From contig NC_033640.1 of the NCBI RefSeq assembly GCF_001540865.1, positions 10,620,764 through 10,684,763 of the forward strand: DNA of 64,000 nucleotides. Direction: 5' to 3'. The notes under the pieces were generated by a model. That model saw nothing but the letters and a program-made list of their open reading frames with translations, was not told the origin of the DNA and did not search any database. The DNA is from Ananas comosus. Lineage: Eukaryota > Streptophyta > Magnoliopsida > Poales > Bromeliaceae. Every line of letters starts with the position of its first letter. The stretch's first letter is position 1. The translations under genes were made by a program, and so were the position numbers. This document shows, piece by piece, positions 45,595 through 57,556 of this stretch.

Positions 45595-48500
45595 TCAGTA
45601 GTTTAGGACCTCGTTGTACTTGAATACACAATCATAAAGCCTCCCTCCCAAGAACTGAGCAACTTCCGGGTGCTTAACCTATAAAATGATTTAGGAAAAA
45701 GGAAAAAAAGGTTCAAACTCTAATTAGATTCATTTCATCTTAGTTTTCCAGCCAAGAAAGGAATTCACTCATCAACGAAATAATACCATTCCAATCTTGA
45801 TGGAGTCACATTTGAATTGCGCGTAAAGATTAGTCTCTATTGCTCTACCCTGTACATGTAAACAGCAAAAATAAGAATTCAAACATCAAGTAGCACAAGC
45901 ATATATTAACATTAGTGAAATAGCTTAGGTTTAGGTCAATCAAATGATTCAAATTTGATAATTAACAAACAACATATCTTACCATTCCTTCCAGTATGAC
46001 TAAGTCTGCATCACTTGCCATGAATGCAAGTTCTGGTGACACAGCTGTTAGATCAATAACCTGGAAAGAGAATACAGATTCGAACGATAAGAGAGTGATA
46101 CGACACTAATATGTAGACGGTATTACACCGATAAAGAAAAAAAGATTGTCGTCGGGATGTTGGGAGGGAAGGAGAGATTTTTAATTTTTTTTTTTTTCCT
46201 TACCGGGAGGTCGTTACCGGAATTAACAACAAGAAGGCCAGAAGCATCAACACCTGCTAACTGCCCATTCTCATCCTTCAGCTGATATTAGGCACCAGAA
46301 ACTTCAGAATCAGAAATACTTGCAAATATTGAGACTGAAAAGTCAATAAGGAATCTCGCTGTTACCTTTGCGATAATCTCGATCAGTTCAGGGTAAGTAA
46401 CATCATTAATAGAAGGCAGGTCATTGGCAGCCAGAATCACCTGCAAAAGACCAACAATAATAAATTGTCCTTCGCAGGCATGCTTAAAACGCAAGGAATG
46501 CTTAAAACGCAAGGAATGAGAAAGTGATCTTGAAATTGTTTCCCAAAACAATAAAAAACAAGAAAAAGAAAAATGTGAAAGCAGGTAACGCAAAAACCTG
46601 AAAGATAAGTATTTTGTCGAAATGTTGGAGGCTATAATAAGGTTGCAATAAGACTTATCTTACAAAAAAGATAAAGCCTTATAATAAAAGGCAAAAGTTG
46701 AGAGAGGATTTGTAGCATGTGGCACCGATGATAAGTATACCTCTAAATAGAGAGGACTAAGAAGGAACAACAAAAATGGTCCCACAATCACATACTCAGA
46801 AGCAAAAAAGTAAAACTGCAATAAAGCAAGGAGCAAACAAAGTTAAGGAGGACAAATATCCTAGAAAAAGGCTACCAGAATACCTAATTATTTAGGGAAC
46901 TTATTGTTGGAAAGCTGGCTAAGTATTACTAAATATTGCCGGAGTTGCATACATAAACAAAGAACTGGCATAATTAGAACTAATGAAAGTACAGCACGGG
47001 CAATTAAGGTTTTCTCAAGATATTCTGAGAAAAACTGTGTCCAAAATAAATAGCGAAAAATAACTCATTAGCTCTCTCCCAAAATGGACAAGTAAATGAA
47101 TGATGTAATGAGACAAACCTTTGTCCCATGCCGGAGTAACTCTCTTGCAAAGGGCAATATACCCAATACTAAATCAGCACCAGAGTTGTCAACAAAAATG
47201 ACTGCCTGTAATATGCAAAAAATTAAGTCATGCCAAATCCCTAAAGATCTACCATATTATAATAATACCAACTAGCGAAGGCTTCTAGAAGTATACATTA
47301 TGAAAATTAGGATTTTCATAGTCAGCTAAAAAGCTACATTTCTAGAAAATATACATATGTAAATATTAAGGAAAAAGGCAGAAAAAAGCATTTTACTTTC
47401 TATTTTAAAAAAAGGAGAATACAAAAATTATGTTAGGATAATTGAGATTTAATTCCACCAACAAATAGCAACACAAAGGCATATCCAAAATTACCTGCTA
47501 GCAACGTTTTTAATCCTATGCATCAATAAAATTAAAACAGAAAGAAGAAACTGTGCAGAACTACGGGGGTTCAATAACATCCAAATGTATTAAAATAAAA
47601 TGATTATCGGAGGGTAGTATTATTCTACAATTAAATAAAAAACCTTCCAAATTTTGTTTCCTATCTTGTACGAATCATCATCAAACAAGAATGTACCTTT
47701 TTCCAAGACTTTTTGGTCCAGCTCATTTTAAATGCATCCAAATCATCAATAACCCAAGGTCGAGATACGAGATTCTGACAACTTGCCAGGAAAGACATGC
47801 CATCCCTTGCAAAAACTTCTGCAAGCTTCAAGAACAAAAAGATAGATACTCACTACAAGCCAATTCTGTAAACAGACAATCTGCATGACTATACTTTTAC
47901 AATTTTACATTTATTAAAGAGAAGCATTTCAAACATTTGAAAATATTGGAGAACCATAAGAAAATAAAAACTAGTAACTAATGCATTTTTTTCCTAATTG
48001 AATAGCAACATACCTGTGCAGATCCTAAATCAAAAATGTTCCCTGCCAATATACCCCTAATCAAGTTCTCCACTCGTTTTCCTTCGTCTTCAATAGCATC
48101 ATTAAGCCGAACAACATCCTCAAATAGAGATATAGCTTTAGCATTTTCCTCGTCCTGTTAAGGAAGTATATTAAGTGATTAAGAGCAAGAAAAGTATGAT
48201 GCAGGTAGAAGAAAAGGGGAGAGAAACATTGGAGCTTTCTGGAAGAACGAAGAATAACAGCAAGATCTTTTACCTTGACCTTCTTGAATATATCGACAAA
48301 CCCCAATTCTCTAAGAACTAGCTCTCGAAGCCTACAAAGAAGCTTAAAAACCCTTTGATGCATTAGGCCAAGGAAATCTTATTTTTGCCACCTAAAGATA
48401 TTCAACTTTAGACAAAATTTAGGGAGAATATTTAAGACAGATAACAACTTACAATGCAATCCGGTGGCCCGCCATGACTCTCAGGATTTTTCTTTAATTC

Positions 48501-49743
48501 TTCAAGGATTGCTGTGTACCTTCACAACAGAAGATAAAGCTACATGAGACATGTTTAGATATGTTTAATGCTTAGGAAAACTTCAAAATTGTTAGCAGAC
48601 CACTGTTTCTCTGCAAAAAACTGAAGATGGCCGAGAAAATCATGTTAATAAATGCAGAGAAATACTCATTTCACAGAAAGTAAGTAAGAAAACATACAAT
48701 GTTATATCTTTGAAATTTCACTGAAACACTCACTTAGTATAATACTATAATGATGATAGAAAGTGATTAAGAAAAAAAAAGAAAAAAACTCTTTCTTTTA
48801 GATTCGCATCCCCCGCAAGACATTTTTATTACTAATACATATTTTCTCAACAATCAATCCCAACTTAGCTTGACAAAAATCATCCAAAACTTCCATCCAA
48901 TAGAAAAGTCATACCTTTGAGCAAACTTTTCTGCTTTGATAGGAGCATCAGCTACTGAGGTGTCACTCTCTGCTCGTTGCCTGAAAAGGAAAAGCAAGTT
49001 ACTAGATGTGACATGTATCTTCACACAAAGAAATTAGATAATAAGGACCGAGAAGAGATTCAAATTACAAAACAATAAGTTCAACTACAAATAAGCTCTC
49101 TCTTCCCAAAGAATAGAATGCCCTTTATAAATAGCTAGAGAGGCTGAATTACCAGAATGGATAAAACATGAGGACATTCAAAAACAATTCGATACATATA
49201 TATATTACACACACACCAATAAGCCAGCTTTTGATCGGAAATGTCAGATATCTCGATTAACTAGGAGAAAAATAATAGCTTTACCTAACAAGGATTAGGA
49301 ATAGGTGCGATCCAAAAAGAAAGAAAGATAGATAGATCAAGCTCAATGCCAATTGTAGCTCCTAGTACAGAAGGATAGGATCATGGTGTTACACAGTGGG
49401 ATTTCCAGCGTTCTAACAAAGACACAAGCTCTCGAGAAGCCGAGATTGGATTCAGTGAGCAGATAAAAGAGATTGCTGCACATGGATCAAAGGTAACTGA
49501 TCTAAAGAACCTTCAATCGACAGCTATAAATCTCGACCCGAAAAAAGAAAAAAGAAAAAGCAGGAATTGTTACCTAAAAGAGGGGACGGAGTTGAGGAAG
49601 AGATCGATCCACTGGATCTCGACGGGGGTGGCCTTGCGGGGGTTGTCGGAGGGGAACCTGTAGGGGATGGTGCACGCCCTGTACGTGGACTCGATCGGCG
49701 TCTGCAGCAGCGGAAACGGCACCGAAGGAGACGAGCTCTCCAT
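45595..49743 (-). CDS. DUF89 damage-control phosphatase (At2g17340-like)
   Basis: Twelve exons on the minus strand (49574-49743, 48915-48980, 48453-48519, 48274-48342, 48014-48154, 47697-47825, 47119-47205, 46366-46440, 46204-46281, 45983-46060, 45787-45849, 45595-45678) join in phase into 368 residues. This is almost the length of the Arabidopsis protein, and the identity is clear from the N-terminus ([20 protein letters not shown]) onward. The ARMT1/DUF89 metal-site motifs are present: [22 protein letters not shown] and LEGMGRAIETN. The family is metal-dependent phosphatases that remove damaged phosphometabolites. The plant stand-alone members act on 4'-phosphopantetheine and related compounds, in the cytosol by inference. 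A MESSSPS start at 49743 follows an A/G-rich leader. Confidence 0.95.
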
Positions 49744-50608
49744 CGTATGTTCCCCTCTTCGATCGCTCTCCCTCTCGGAGCTTATTTTATGGCTAGGGCT
49801 GGCGCTAGGGTTAGGGTTTCCGCTTTCACTTCGCGCGGTGGACACGGAGACGCGATTTGCTGCGATCGACGGGGGTGTACGAAGGGGCGACGTGGTGGGG
49901 GATGGGTATACGGAACCGCTGAAAAGGAGAAATGGAGGACTGGAGGAGATGGAGAGCAATGGAGAGGGCCCTCACACGAACTTGGCCCAAAATACTTAAT
50001 TTGGGCCGAACGGACGAAGCAAACAATCCATGAAGAGATACGGGCCCAACAAACAATCCGTTTTTTTTTTTTTTTCTTTCTTTCTTTTTTTTAAATAAAG
50101 GGAGATGATTTGATGTTCTAATTTTGTATTTACTGGCGCAGTTGAGATCTCTACTAATCAGTATGGTCTATTTGGACGCTTATGAGCGCACGAAACGATT
50201 AAAGCCCTTCATATTTTATCACTCGTGTCACTTTTTTGAGAATTATATTCGATGAAACCGATATGGCCGTGTTAATATGTATTACTTTTGGTTAGAAAAC
50301 GTTAAAAAATGCTCCAGCGTAGTAGGTTGTCAGTTGCCATGGAGCCCGCAAATTAATCTTGGAAACATACAGAATTAATGATGGGCTTAATTAGGACAGG
50401 GCCAAAACTGGGCTGGGCTGGGCTGGGCTGGACACTCCTGCGGCGCACTCTTCTTAATTTGTTTTATCGACTTGTTGCTACCGTTCGAAAGAACACTCTT
50501 ATGCATGTGCTCCGCCTATTCCTCAAGGCTTATTTGTCCTTAATTACATACCATCCGTTGTAACTCAAAATTACGCGAGCCTTTATTTTTCTCAACCTGC
50601 ATACCTAT

Positions 50609-50645
<37 letters not shown>

Positions 50646-50687
50646 GACCCAGTAATTAAAAAAAAAAAAAAAAACCAAGTCACGTAA
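49744..50687. other. Spacer with (GGGCT)n and (ATCT)n
   Basis: The first part is the promoter and 5' leader of the DUF89 gene, with CCCTAACCCTAG-type telo-like sequence near 49805-49817 on the minus strand. (GGGCT)n is at about 50408-50430 and (ATCT)n at about 50607-50645. I see no separate gene. Confidence 0.55.
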
Positions 50688-53537
50688 TTAAGAAGCAGGA
50701 GAAGAGGCGGTCCCGTATTGTTCACCACGATAATTCGCATGCAGAGGCGAGCTACTCTGGTGGCTCCTATCCGAGGAGGGACTAGCAGCACTCGTCATCT
50801 TGGGCAGCAGCTCTGCTTCTTTCACAGCCACGACCAACTCCTCCTCATGATCATCCTCCCCGTCGCCATCCCTCGTCTGCTGTGGACCGCTCCCGGGCCC
50901 TCCTGCCCCCTCGTTATCCTTCTCCTTCTCGTTCTCCTCCAACGACCGCATCTTCGTCTCCGGCGTGAACACGTACGTGTGTGCCAGGCCGACCACGCAG
51001 ATGGCCCCGAGTACGATTAGCGCGTTCCTTATCCCGATGCCCGGCTCGTACCCTCTCCGTACGTCAGCCCTCTTCCTGTCCTGCGACGCCCACAGGAACC
51101 CGACGGCCCCGATAATGGCCCCGACCTTCCCGGAAGCCCCGGAGATGCCGTGGCACGTGGAGCGGAACCGCGCGGGGAAGAGCTCGGCGGGGATAATGAA
51201 GGTGGTGGTGTTGGGGCCGAAGTTGGAGAAGAAGAAGGTGAGGGCGTAGAGGGTGATGAACCAGGCGCTGGCGTGGCCATGCCAGTAGGCGTTGTAGGTC
51301 CCCGCAAGGGCGAAGAGGAAGAGGGCCATGAAGGCAAAGCCGAGCATCTGGATGCAGCGGCGGCCGATGCGGTCGATGAAGTAGACGCTGGCGAAGTAGC
51401 CCGGGATGGCAGATGCGACGGCGATGATGGCCTGGCACTTGGCGAGGTTGTAGGCCTCCTGGTAGGCGTTGACCTGCTGGGGGTCGGGGAACCAGGGCTT
51501 GTAGATCCGAGACTGGAAGAGGGTGCTGCTGTAGTAGGGGATGTCGACGATGAGCCAGGCGGCGGCGCAGGCGAAGAGGTTGCGGCCGTGGCGACGCAGG
51601 AACTCGCGGGAGAAGAGGCCGTAGGAGGCGGGGGAAGGCGAGGCAGCCGTCGGTGCGCCGCGCTGCTGCTGCAGGGATTCTGTATCCTCCAGCATAGTTT
51701 GCAGGTCGAAGTCGTAATCCGAAACACGGCCCATGTCGGTGGTGGCCTTGATCACGTCGTGCTCCACCAGGGCCGTGAACCTGCATATATATATATATAT
51801 CATCATATATGCGCGCCACCAATTGTACTGGGATTGCCACTTGCCAATAGAGTCCTAAAGAAAGATGACTGGACGATGATTATTGAAAAAATTGAGCCCA
51901 AAGCCGAAGGGTGGTGGGCTAAACTTCTAGGAGAAGGCTTGTGCTAGTTTTTATACTATTTCTCTATCTTCAAACCACTGAAATGGGTTATTTCCATTCC
52001 GAGATCATTCTTTTGGAAAGGAACAACTAATTCTACTGGAGGAACTTGCATGGTAAAAAAAATAAAAAAGCATGTGTAGGAATAAAAAGGAGGGAGGCCT
52101 AGGAGTTAGGGATGACATGGCCACAATAAATTAATGCCTGATCTTTAATGCATCAGATTGATTAGAGACTTATATTAAGTTAGACGGAAGTCGTAATGTT
52201 CTCGAGGTTAGAGCAATTTTCAAGTGTGGGGTGATATCCAGAGTGGGGGACTTATATTAAGGGAATAGATTTGTGGTCAGACATATGGTGTGGAGAGGCA
52301 TTCTTATGTACTATAGCTTTTCTGATATCTTTGAAAGCGCATGGAAAAAAAAATATTAGGGTACGGCAATGGCTGTTGGTTAAGCGAAGGATGGCTAGCC
52401 AATTGTAGGCAGTAGGCTCGATTTTATTTTATTTTTCCTTTCCCCTTTTAGAAGCCACGTTGCTTCACATCTGCGCTAAATTTATATATTTATTTAAATA
52501 ATAAAACAGATAGAATGCTATTTTTTTTTTTAAGTAAAAAAAAAAAAAAATCAGAACTGTCCTAATTAATTACATGTAATTATAATAATTGAAACAAATA
52601 GTTTACCACGAATAATTAATGCTGTGTTCATTTCTATTGATCACTATAAAAATCAACCGAATGAATTAACACTGGGTTCATACTCTATACGTACCTGGCG
52701 GTTTCCGGCATGGCCATTCTCCAGTAGAAGGTGAGCGCAGCCGGGACGGCGCCGATCATGAGGATGATCCGCCACGCGAGGTCCGCCCCCGCCGGCGTGT
52801 GAGTCGGGCTGATGTCGCCACTCTTCGTCGCCCGGTCGAACGCCGCCGTCACCGCCATCGTCACTCCCGAGCTCGCCAGGATCCCGAACCCCTGCATCGA
52901 GAACACCGCCGCTATGAACGACCCCCGCGTCCGCTTGTTCGCGAACTCCGACATGATCGTCGCCGACAGCGGATAGTCGCCTCCGATCCCCACCCCCAGC
53001 ATAAACCTGTTTGACCAATAACTCATTCAAGTACTATGTGACGTTACGCTCTTATTTAATTTTCTCTCATTTAATTCCTGAATTCTATGATGCTCGATCG
53101 GTCCGTTTGTACATACCACTTACGTAAACGCACCTGAAGAAGCAGAGGCTGGTGAGGACGCATTTGCGCGTGCGGCAGATGGAGAAGCCGCAGGCGAAGG
53201 AGCTGGCGACCATGAGGACGAGGCAGATGCCATAGACGCGGCGCCGGCCCACGCGGTCGCCAAGCGCGCCGAACACGAGTTGGCCGACGACGGCGCCTAG
53301 GAGAGCGATGGCGACGGCGGTGGAGACAATTGTGGGCGGGATGACGCCGGGGTCATCGTCATCGTCATCGTCATCGTCGTGGCTGTAGTAGATGCGGCCG
53401 ATGAGCGTCATCACGGGGGAGACGCAAAAGAAGTCGTACGAGTCGGTGAAGAGTCCCATCCCGGCGATCACGATCGCCTTGAAGTGGTAGTACTGCGTCC
53501 GAGCATGATCCAACGCCGTCAGCACCTTCAATGCCAT
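50688..53537 (-). CDS. PHT1: PHT1-type inorganic phosphate:H+ symporter
   Basis: Three exons (53134-53537, 52695-53006, 50688-51780) join in phase into 602 residues. Major-facilitator layout with about 12 membrane spans; [13 protein letters not shown] near residues 29-41, the PHT1 signature [20 protein letters not shown] near 144-163, [11 protein letters not shown] in the first half and [11 protein letters not shown] in the second. PHT1 proteins import phosphate with protons at the plasma membrane, mainly in roots or mycorrhizal cells. At about 602 residues it is longer than the usual 520-550. Nine consecutive Asp residues (54-62) sit in the first external loop, and the C-terminal tail is long, acidic and serine-rich. 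Two introns are more than most PHT1 genes have. Intron 2 (914 bp) holds a LINE relic. I found no P1BS motif (GNATATNC) near the start. Confidence 0.93.
51815..52525 (+). mobile_element. LINE relic inside PHT1 intron 2
   Basis: On the plus strand, antisense to the transporter, broken frames translate into a non-LTR reverse transcriptase C-terminal region: [20 protein letters not shown], then [11 protein letters not shown]...FFWKG and, after an indel, [16 protein letters not shown]. Stops and frameshifts are frequent, so it is old. It ends near ACAGATAGAATGCTAT and an A-rich run at about 52504-52550, the same kind of tail as the other LINEs in the window. It occupies most of the 914-bp intron. 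Confidence 0.8.
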
Positions 53538-55030
53538 GTGTATTGCATATATATAATCTCTACCTAGCTAGCTACCTTATTAATTCTCCCTGTACATAGT
53601 TATATATTTCCCTCTCAGAATATATATAGCTCGATTAATATGTACTTATTATTAATTCAATTGATGAGAGAAAAATATTAAATCGAAGGTATTATATGGG
53701 CGGAAAAGAGATGTATATATATATATAGAGAGAGAGAGAGGAAGAGAGAGGAGAAGAGAGTTTCATTATAATACTATCGATAGCATAGAATACTTTGTAC
53801 TATATATATATATATATATATATAGTTGAGTTAATATTTAAAATTAGAGTTTAGTTAAGTACGCGTTAACACAAGCAATATACATATTTTTTTCTTTGTG
53901 TGTGTACATGTGTTTTTGCAAAGCGCAACTTTGAAGAAAAGAGATGTATTAAATTGTTAAGTACGAGCCACGAGGGCATGTGGAGCAGGGGAATGAATTT
54001 GAATACATAGTTTTGCTTGGGTGGGACCCGAGTGATTAGTCGAGGGGTTCGACCAATAGGAAGAGGAGTCAAAGTCCCGCGTGGAGACGATTGTAAAAGC
54101 TGCTTATTTGGTCTGCAGCGATGAATTGGCTGTCGTCGTGCGTCCCTCCGGACGGAGAGAGTCTCTTCGGGTTGACCAAGTCCACCGCGTCATCATCTAT
54201 AAAGTGTGAACTAGATCTTATCTCGATGAGGAGTAAAGGTGAAGGGGCAGAGCGCAACATCTCACCGAATAAAAGATATTATTTTTTTAAAAAAAAGAAA
54301 GATAGTATATTATTCGTTTTATTTTTTTTTTGTAAAAATAAATTTAGTTAGAAATAAGTCCAAAAATATAAATTAACCGTTGCTGCTGAACCTCAAGGCG
54401 CGTTTTGAGGAACAATAGCCGCGATTGCTGTACCAGTCGAGGTGCAGTCACCGCGCGGTGGCAGTTGCCAAGAAACAGCCCCACTTGAACGAGGCAAACA
54501 CTAACATATATATAATAAAGGGATCGATTGGTCCCGAATTGCTCCAGATCAGGCAGATGTATAGAAGAACTTCTTAAAATATGGCGCACAAGGCCGGCGG
54601 GTATGAACTTACTAAAGATTTCAATTCGATGGTCCCAGTATCGAAACTCGCATGAATACAATGTTTGTCTCATTCTGGAATCTGAACCGGACCTGTATTT
54701 GTGCTAGCTTTGAATTCATTCCAAACCTACCATAAACCAGTTGGATTTAGCAAGCTTAATAAAATCATTTGTGATGCGAGTGAGCGTAACGGAAGAGGAG
54801 TCAACGCTAGCTGTAGGCGCGAGGAAGATGCTTCAGCATCTAGGCATGCCTGACAATCACAGGAATTTCGCCAAATTATTATTATTAGTAATTGTTCGGC
54901 AGATTTTTCGTGGAAATTAAGGGGTGAGAGATTATTATTCTTTAGATGCCATTAAACTTGATGGTTGTGTTCACCGGAGAGACGAAGGGGGAACATATGC
55001 GTTGTGGTCTGAAATTGAAGGAAACACGGA
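53538..55030. other. PHT1 upstream region and spacer
   Basis: Two (TA)n runs (about 53712-53728 and 53801-53824) flank GA-rich DNA. A minus-strand SINE 3'-half fragment (about 54285-54355, with GATAGTATATTATTCGTTTT and the AAATAAATTTAGTTAGAAAT linker) is present. No other gene is recognised. Confidence 0.55.
54285..54355 (-). mobile_element. SINE fragment (3' half), copy 7
   Basis: Only the tail half of the SINE family is present: on the plus strand, AGATAGTATATTATTCG followed by the TTTATTT and TAGTTAGAAATA linker. The tRNA-like head is missing. Confidence 0.55.
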
Positions 55031-55038
55031 ATCTCGGA

Positions 55039-55192
55039 TTTTTTTTTTTTTTTTTTTTGAGAAATAGGAAGCATGTTATCTACTTCGTTTATTTCATTTA
55101 GAAATAAATTTTGTCAAAAAATATGAATCAACTAGGATTCGAACTTCTAACCTCGGATATCAATCACCAAGCCCTTTGCCACTTGCTCTAGA
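55039..55192 (-). mobile_element. tRNA-derived SINE copy 8
   Basis: A well-preserved copy. On the minus strand, CTCTAGAGCAAGTGGCAAAG contains the A-box core, GTTCGAATCC (complement of 55135-55144) is a perfect B-box, and the element continues through TAGTTGATTCAT to ACGAAGTAGATAACATGCTT and a poly(A) of about 20. A weak duplication (GAATCTCGGAT and GAATATCGAAT) may flank it. Confidence 0.85.
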
Positions 55193-55907
55193 GAATATCG
55201 AATCTTATTTTAACTCCCTGCCGATTGGTAGTAAAATCCTAACCTATGCCACAAGTTAAAACGACATCTGTGCTCGGCTACCATTCTGCTTGACTTACGA
55301 ATCCATTTTTAAAGCCTCCGAATTAAGAAGACACTCATCTTTGAAGCTTCTACATAGGCTTCTCTAGCTAAAATGAAAACATATAAAATTTATATAACCT
55401 ATAGATCACTTTGCATCAACTATTCAAAATTTTGATTTTACTATCCAATCTTTTAATTTTGAATCGGTCAATAATACTTTAATTTTAAAATTTAAATTAA
55501 TTATTTACTTTGAGGAATTTATAGTTACGAAAATTGTATAAAATATACTAACTAGCTAAATCTGTAAAGATAAACGGTGCTTTTAAATTTTAAAACGAAA
55601 GCGTCGTTGGCTGACTCAAATCAAATAAATTGAAAGTTTAGATAGTAAAATTAAAATTTTGAAAGGTTGGATAGTGAATTTAATTAAAATGGTCTACGCT
55701 TCACGTAATTTCTGTACGTTTTTACCGTCCGTTAATAAAAGAACACACTTAAGATTAGCCCAAAAAATAATAATGCATTTTTGAATATTCTGAATATACT
55801 TTTGTAAAAACTCCAGCAGGCTAAATAGATCCTTATCATGATAGATACTCAATGCCAATTTGGCGTAGATAGAAAAGAAATTTGTGCTTGCGCACGCCAT
55901 TATTGAC

Positions 55908-56320
55908 ATGCTAGGCACTCAAAACTCTCAAGTCTCGAAGAAGAGTGGCGATGATCAGTCTGCTAAGAGCAATCTGACGGATGCTTTGGACCTTTGGTTA
56001 GAAAGAAACAAGATGGTTTCTAGAAATCCAGACTTCAACCCATTGAGGGTAGTTCGGAAAGTTCCTCAGTCCAGAAAAGTCAAATGCCTAGCAAATGTTT
56101 GGAAGTTGTTCTGCACGGCTAAATGATGATGTATGTATTAGTAGGAAGGCGTGTCTATTCCAAGCTTTTCTTTGCAAGGTTCTTTTTTTTTTTTTTTTTT
56201 TTTGTACTGTATTTTTTTTTTCTGTTTTTTGTTTTCTAAGATTTAGTTGTCTTACTACTTGTTGTTAAGTTTATGTTCGTTACAAATAAAGCAGATAGTA
56301 TGCTATATATTTTTCGAAAA
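55908..56320 (+). pseudogene. Possible retroposed fragment with LINE-type tail
   Basis: An open frame from the ATG at 55908 to 56126 (MLGTQNSQVSKKSGDDQSAK...) has no recognisable domain. It is followed by a T-rich 3' region that ends ACAAATAAAGCAGATAGTAT, then GCTAT, the same type of tail as the LINEs and SINEs of this window. It may be a fragment of a retroposon or a host sequence mobilised by one. I cannot say which. Confidence 0.35.
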
Positions 56321-56537
56321 ACATTTAAAATTAAACTATTATATGTTAGGGTAAATTACTTTTTTGGTCCGGCACGAGACATTTTGGTTATCAAATTTTA
56401 ATTTATTATAATTTTTAATAAATAATTTTAAATTCAAAATTTTAAATTATTATAATCAAATTCTACAATCCAAATTATTTGGCTAAATATTGATGTATGT
56501 ACTTCTCTTGATTATATATCATATATATTTAACTACT

Positions 56538-56632
56538 ATTGACCGTCCCTAGCGCAAGTAGCAAAGAGCTTGATGGTTGGTACTCGATGTCTCAAATTTG
56601 AATCATAATGTATTCACATTTCTAGTTAAGTN

Positions 56633-56678
<46 letters not shown>
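56538..56678 (+). mobile_element. SINE copy 9 whose tail is replaced by (TA)n
   Basis: The head GACCGTCCCTAGCGCAAGTA and linker up to CTAGTTAAGT are normal, then one undetermined base (N at 56632) and about 47 bp of (AT)n. AACTACT at 56531-56537 and 56679-56685 flank the whole, a plausible short target duplication. The N indicates an unresolved or collapsed assembly position at the junction. Confidence 0.75.
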
Positions 56679-56680
<2 letters not shown>

Positions 56681-56689
56681 CTACTTAGA

Positions 56690-57512
56690 CGGGATTTTTA
56701 AACCTCTAGCTTTGAGATATACGCTGGTGTATACTGTATACTTCTCTTGCAAGTGTGATCTGGATTTTTAATCCAAATTAGTGTACATTAATACCTCAAA
56801 ACGTATCCTCAAGGGTAATGAAGAGCAAATCGCCACAACTCTATGTGCCAATTTGTAACTTTTTCCTGATTATTATTATTATTATTATTATTATTCCAAA
56901 AAATTCCTCATAAATCTGTTACTATTGGTGTAAAAGCATAATTTTTATTACATTTTGTGCTACTTATCATTTATATATTGGATCTCTCCGATATATCCTC
57001 CTCTCCAATTATTATGGGGAACTGATCCTCCTGTTGGTTGGGTAATTTGATGGAGAAATTTATCTAGCCTCTACAGCAGTGTTATCTTAATATATATAAG
57101 AAAAAAAAAAAAGAAGGTAAAAATAGCATGTACACGTTCGTAGGAGGCAAATTAAACTATAGTGTTGAAATAATGATACTTTTATTAAAGAAGCATCTTT
57201 ACATCTCATTCCATTCCTTCAATTTTCCTCCTTTTTTAATTTTATTTTGTGTACATATATACTCGGATATTCCTAGATTTTTTTTGGGATTATGTTTGGG
57301 ATTAGTAGCCCTTCATGCTCTCCAAAGGGTAGCACTGTGGTCAAGGTCAACCTAGCAAGTTATAAAGACGGTCACTTTGATTTTTCTTGCTTTAGTTTAC
57401 CATAAGGAACTGTATTTTTATTTATTTTTCATCTTCCCATTATGTAGCAGTTCTTGGTTGTGTAGATTTGCTTGTGTACTTATGTTCATTAAAATAGAAA
57501 AAAAAAGAAGAA

Positions 57513-57556
<44 letters not shown>

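Noticed and set aside
50718..51947. Long plus- and minus-strand alternative frames over PHT1 exon 3
   Set aside because: High-GC shadow frames. Only one frame gives the transporter with membrane spans and PHT1 signatures. The end of the plus frame does enter a real LINE relic, annotated separately.
53538..54500. P1BS (GNATATNC) phosphate-starvation element upstream of the PHT1 gene
   Set aside because: Several ATAT-rich candidates were inspected, but none has both the required G and C at the ends.
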